Source: Streptantibioticus_A sp037034305
Lineage (GTDB): Bacteria > Actinomycetota > Actinomycetes > Streptomycetales > Streptomycetaceae
NCBI GenBank assembly: GCA_037034305.1
Contig: JBAGJY010000005.1
Span: forward strand, 263,881-327,880
DNA: 64,000 nucleotides
Reading direction: 5' to 3'
The notes below the pieces were generated by a model. It saw only the letters and a program-made list of their open reading frames with translations. It ran no database searches and had not been told where the DNA came from. This document shows positions 60,912 to 64,000 of this stretch, one piece after another. The translations under genes and the position numbers were made by a program. Positions within the stretch are counted from its first letter, which is position 1. Each line of letters begins with the position of its first letter.

Positions 60912-62138
60912 CTACTCGCGGTCCCGGCGGGCTGTCACGGCGGACGCGCCCCGCTCCGCCTCGCCGCGCTGCTGCGGGACCCGCGCGCCGCCCGCGTCAC
61001 CGCGCCGCAGCCGCACCACCGACACCGACTCCGCGCCCTCGAACGGCGCAGCGTCGTACACCGTCCCCAGCAGCCGCACATGCCCCCGGCGCGCGGCGCG
61101 GGCCGCCAGGGACAGCAGTTCGGCGCTCTGGCGGCGGTCCAGTCCGCTGTCCAGGCCGTCGGCGAGCACCGTCATGGCGCGCAACGCGGAGGGCACCTCG
61201 GCGCTTTGGTCCATCTCCAGCACGCCGGGGCCGGTGAGCAGCACCAACGCCAGTGCCAGGAAGCGCAGTTCGCTGTCGCCCAGCCGGTCCAGCGGTGTAC
61301 TGCCCAGCGGTCCGCGGTGCAGGGCGGCGAGCACGCGCTCGCGCCCCCGCCGGTGGGCCACCAGGCCGTCCACCGGTCCCGCGCAGGCCGCCCGGGCTGC
61401 GCCGACCAGGGCGGCGTGCCGGGTGCGGCACTCGTCCTGGGTGCGGTACAGCACCGCGGACAGGTTGTCGCACCCGCCCCGCAGCAGTCCGTCGCCGAGC
61501 CGGGCGGGCTCCCGCATCCGCCATGGCTGCGGATCGACGGGGAAGACCGCGCGCAGCGCGATGACCACCTGCTCCGCGGCGGCCAGCACCAGCCGCTGCC
61601 CGTCCGTCGTACCCGCCACGCGCAGCGGCAGCAGGGCCGTGGCCAGCCGGTCGTCGGGCAGCGGCGCACGGGTGACCTGGACCGCGCCCCCGGTGTGCCA
61701 GGCGGCCTGCACGGCCCGCCGGGCCGGATCCCTCAGCGCCGTGGCGAGCAGGATCCGCCCCGCGCCGGTCAGCCGCTCGCCGACGACGCGCGGCTCCGGC
61801 TCGGTCTGCACCGCCACGTCGAGCCGTACCGCCCCCGCCGGGCCGTCCACCGTGCAGCCGACGCGGAAGCCGCGTCTGCGCTGGGTGTCCGGCCGGGTGC
61901 CGAGCGGCGCGCAGGCGGGCGCGCCGCCGCGTACCACCCCGTCGAAGACGCCGCCCAACTCGTCGCCGCCCGCCAGCCGGGCCAGCACCGCCAGCGCCTC
62001 CAGCGCGCTGGACTTGCCGCTGCCGCCGCCTCCCGCGAGCAGCGTGAGAGGGCCGAGCGCCAAGCGCGTGCCACGGTGCGACTTGAAGGCGGCCAGTCGC
62101 AGTTCGGTGATGGTGGGGCGGGTGTTGCCGGAATTCAT
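60912..62138 (-). CDS. SMC/RecF-like AAA ATPase
   Basis: A 408-residue ATPase of the AAA_21/RecF-like class. Walker A is LLAGGGGSGKSSALEAL close to the N terminus. The signature-like segment is RLGDSELRFLALALVLL and the Walker B region reads GVLEMDQSAEVP, with Gln where a catalytic Glu is usual. It lacks a coiled-coil arm. A D-loop/switch region follows (VRLLGTVYDAAPF). The function is unknown. Related proteins occur in many Streptomyces as standalone genes. ATP binding may matter more than rapid hydrolysis. Confidence 0.82.
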   Translation of the reverse strand: MNSGNTRPTITELRLAAFKSHRGTRLALGPLTLLAGGGGSGKSSALEALAVLARLAGGDELGGVFDGVVRGGAPACAPLGTRPDTQRRRGFRVGCTVDGPAGAVRLDVAVQTEPEPRVVGERLTGAGRILLATALRDPARRAVQAAWHTGGAVQVTRAPLPDDRLATALLPLRVAGTTDGQRLVLAAAEQVVIALRAVFPVDPQPWRMREPARLGDGLLRGGCDNLSAVLYRTQDECRTRHAALVGAARAACAGPVDGLVAHRRGRERVLAALHRGPLGSTPLDRLGDSELRFLALALVLLTGPGVLEMDQSAEVPSALRAMTVLADGLDSGLDRRQSAELLSLAARAARRGHVRLLGTVYDAAPFEGAESVSVVRLRRGDAGGARVPQQRGEAERGASAVTARRDRE

Positions 62139-62220
62139 GATCGGGAACGGTAGGGCATAGCTCCGCGCGCCGAACCGTTACGCCCCGGGTGTGATCCTCC
62201 GAACGGGCTACGGTGGGGCC

Positions 62221-62784
62221 GTGACGAGATATGTGGCCCTGCTGCGCGGCATCAACCTCGGTTCGCGGAACCGGCTGGCGATGGGCACCCTGCGCGAACT
62301 GATCGGCGCCATGGGCGGGGAGAACGTCAAAACCCTGCTGCAGAGCGGCAACGCGGTTTTCGATCACTGCGAGTCCGACCCCGCGCTGCTCGCCGAGGAG
62401 TTGGAATCGCGAATCGCCGCGCACAGCGGGTTGACGGTGCCGTGCGTGATCCGTACCGCTGCGGACATCCAGCGGGTCGTCGAGCGCAATCCGTTCGCGC
62501 GTGAGCTGGCGGGCGAGGTCGCCGGGGTGCGAATCGACCCGGCCAGGCTCTTGGTGACATTTCTCTCCGGCCCGATGGACGCGTCAAAGCTCCCCGAACT
62601 GGATCCGGAACGGTACGCTCCGGACCAATTCCGGCAAGAGGAGCGTGAGTTGTATGTGCATTGCCCGAACGGCATCAGCGACAGCCGTCTGCTCCGCGAT
62701 CTCGCGTCGGCCCGCCTCGGCGCGCGCGGCACCTCCCGCAACTGGCGCACGGTCACCAAACTCGCGGCGCTGACCAGCGGTTAG
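62221..62784 (+). CDS. DUF1697 domain-containing protein
   Basis: A 187-residue cytoplasmic protein that begins VTRYVALLRGINLGSRNRLAMGTL, the DUF1697 hallmark, and continues with LLQSGNAVF and RNPFARE. The function is unknown. The GTG start begins at the conserved motif; codons further upstream are unneeded. The C-terminal segment ARLGARGTSRNWRTVTKLA is also conserved in the family. It is divergent from the SMC-like ATPase gene. Confidence 0.92.
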   Translation: MTRYVALLRGINLGSRNRLAMGTLRELIGAMGGENVKTLLQSGNAVFDHCESDPALLAEELESRIAAHSGLTVPCVIRTAADIQRVVERNPFARELAGEVAGVRIDPARLLVTFLSGPMDASKLPELDPERYAPDQFRQEERELYVHCPNGISDSRLLRDLASARLGARGTSRNWRTVTKLAALTSG

Positions 62785-62880
62785 CCTTCCGCCAACATCG
62801 CCTTCGGGAAAGCCGAGTTCGACGATCAGAACCAACTCGCCAGTAACCGATCGCATCCTCGCGGCACCATTGCAAGATTC

Positions 62881-62924
62881 CCGTGTCACCCGGGTGCAAC
62901 GTCCGTGTCACACACGGGTACAAC
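62881..62924. repeat. tandem palindromic repeats upstream of the lysozyme gene
   Basis: CCGTGTCACCCGGGTGCAAC (62881-62900) and CCGTGTCACACACGGGTACAAC (62903-62924) are near-identical tandem copies. Each contains a dyad: CACCCGGGTG in the first and CCGTGT-CAC-ACACGG in the second. They lie 70-113 bases before the GH25 start and are operator-like. Confidence 0.55.
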
Positions 62925-62993
62925 ATTGCGTGTGGGGCGCCACGTCCCACCCGTCCGTCCTCTTCCCCCCACCCCTGAGGAGGCGCCCCCACC

Positions 62994-63617
62994 ATGTTGC
63001 AGGGCATCGACGTCAGTTCCTACCAACCCAGTGATTACTCCACCACCGGACTTTCCTTCGTCTTCATCAAGATCACCGAAGGGCTGGGCTACGTCAATCC
63101 GAAGTGGGTAGCCCAGCGCACCACCGCGCGGCACGCGGGACTGGTCACCGGCTTCTACCACTATCCGCACATCGCCAACTCCGCGACGGCGGAAGCCGAT
63201 CACTTCCTCGCCCAGATCAACCTGGTGCCGGGCGACATCGTCTGCCTCGACTGGGAGTGGTACGGGCAGAACGTCTCGGACCAGCAGGCCCGCGCCTACA
63301 AGGACGCCTGGGTGGCGCACGTCCGCGCCAAGGCCAAGGGCCACCGCGTGGTCGTCTACTGCAACCGGACCGACTGGCTGACCGTGGACACCGACTCCAA
63401 CTGCGGCGACGGCCTGTGGATCGCCGACTACACCAACGCCGGGCACCCGCGCGTCAAGCACCGCTGGGTCTTCCACCAGTACACCAGCACGCCGCTGGAC
63501 AAGGACGTCGCCAACTTCCCCAGCGTCGCCGCGCTGCGGTCCTGGGCCGGGGTGCCCCACCACCTCGCGGCCGAGACCGAGGCGCAGGCCCCGGCCTCCG
63601 AGACGTCGTCAGGCTGA
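62994..63617 (+). CDS. glycoside hydrolase family 25 (lysozyme-like) protein
   Basis: Muramidase-type hydrolase of 207 residues with the GH25 motifs GIDVSSYQ, FVFIKITEGLGYVNP, GFYHYPHI, VCLDWEWYGQN (catalytic Asp/Glu) and VFHQYTSTP. There is no signal peptide or cell-wall-binding domain, unlike secreted Streptomyces GH25 enzymes. The frame begins right at the catalytic fold with GAGGAGG upstream. It resembles a phage endolysin, or an enzyme released by lysis or a contractile injection system. It is the last complete plus-strand gene of the window. Confidence 0.9.
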   Translation: MLQGIDVSSYQPSDYSTTGLSFVFIKITEGLGYVNPKWVAQRTTARHAGLVTGFYHYPHIANSATAEADHFLAQINLVPGDIVCLDWEWYGQNVSDQQARAYKDAWVAHVRAKAKGHRVVVYCNRTDWLTVDTDSNCGDGLWIADYTNAGHPRVKHRWVFHQYTSTPLDKDVANFPSVAALRSWAGVPHHLAAETEAQAPASETSSG

Positions 63618-63735
63618 GGTTTCCACCGCCGTCAGGTGCCCATCAGGTGGCGGGTGGCCACCGTCGCCGACCCTGGGGTGGCCGGTGCCCGGCCAGCTGG
63701 TGGGTGCGGGTCGCATCCGGCGCGTGACCGGCTTC

Positions 63736-63945
63736 CTATACGGCCCGTTGCCAGCTGGTCGGTGAGAAGTACGCCGGTGCGCGGGTGGGCAGGGCCCACC
63801 TCGCGACCGGCCCGACGGGGGCGGGCGTGGCCTGCCGGGCCGCCACGGTGCGTGTCGCGAAGACGGCGGTTATGGCGGCGAGTTCCTCGGCCGTCGGCGA
63901 ACCGGCGACGACGCTCATCAGTGGAAGGGGGGCTTCGCCCTTCAT
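63736..63945 (-). CDS. acyl-CoA carboxylase epsilon subunit-like protein
   Basis: A 69-residue protein with MSVVAGSPTAEELAAITAVFATR, the signature of the small epsilon subunit that stimulates actinobacterial acyl-CoA (acetyl/propionyl) carboxylases. The Ala/Pro-rich centre is typical; the end (WALPTRAPAYFSPTSWQRAV) is similar in place to the usual aromatic C terminus. The beta subunit gene would normally precede it, to the right beyond the window. The ATG at MKGEAPLP may be a few residues too early; the next Met begins MSVVAG. Confidence 0.85.
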   Translation of the reverse strand: MKGEAPLPLMSVVAGSPTAEELAAITAVFATRTVAARQATPAPVGPVARWALPTRAPAYFSPTSWQRAV

Positions 63946-64000
63946 CTCGGACCATCTCCCATCGGTCTGCCAGCGGTCAGGGCGTGTCGGCCCCCACGGC

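Overview
The window is high-GC actinobacterial DNA (frequent GTG starts, strong third-position G/C, AAGGAG-type ribosome binding sites, almost no AT-rich sequence). Gene content and order fit the chromosome core of a Streptomyces-like organism. The run hemE - DUF3000 - LuxR-type regulator - RNase D - fadA - fadB - permease - dxs - xylHGF - ROK regulator - ngcGFE - acnA - HTH/MurA fusion follows the order I recall for the SCO6031 to SCO5998 stretch of S. coelicolor. This is therefore a mostly conserved core segment with a few accessory insertions. I see no tRNA, rRNA, CRISPR array, insertion sequence or prophage module.

Layout. 0-12 kb: treZ, the ATPase zapE, a RibD-like reductase, a small conserved protein, murC, msrB, a GNAT acetyltransferase, a two-gene ABC exporter, a PTH2-like protein, a P-loop kinase-like protein and a TIGR04222 membrane protein. 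11.5-15.5 kb: haem genes hemQ, hemG and hemE, which fit the coproporphyrin-dependent route, plus DUF3000. 15.8-21.6 kb: a response regulator, RNase D and the fatty-acid oxidation pair fadA-fadB. 21.7-29.5 kb: an SPFH protein, a thioredoxin-fold protein, a NYN-like protein, a GT39-like membrane enzyme, an APC permease and dxs. 29.6-38 kb: two sugar ABC systems around a ROK regulator, xylFGH (xylose type) and ngcEFG (chitobiose/GlcNAc type). 38.2-42.8 kb: aconitase acnA, divergent from a protein that joins an XRE helix-turn-helix to a MurA-like enzyme. 42.8-50.3 kb: a putative CoA-dependent aromatic acid pathway (2-aminobenzoyl-CoA or salicylyl-CoA type) with its own PaaX-family regulator and an inserted Uma2 gene. 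50.5-52.9 kb: arginine deiminase and ornithine carbamoyltransferase. 53-59.3 kb: a homocysteine methyltransferase, an F420-type oxidoreductase and the overlapping ergothioneine genes egtABCD. 59.6-64 kb: small proteins, a MazG-like pyrophosphohydrolase, an SMC-like ATPase, DUF1697, a GH25 lysozyme and an acyl-CoA carboxylase epsilon subunit.

Most notable points. (1) The acnA/HTH-MurA divergent region carries two palindromes of identical design, ATCTC-N6-GAGAT, with centres 130 bp apart. This suggests that the fusion protein is an enzyme-like regulator of itself and of aconitase. (2) A 13/16 match to the DasR operator lies on the -10 box of the predicted ngcE promoter. (3) Both sugar transporter operons have a strong hairpin directly after the binding-protein gene. 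(4) The egtA promoter region has three palindromes, one resembling an SOS box. (5) Several perfect or nested palindromes and repeats lie in intergenic regions and have no assigned role.
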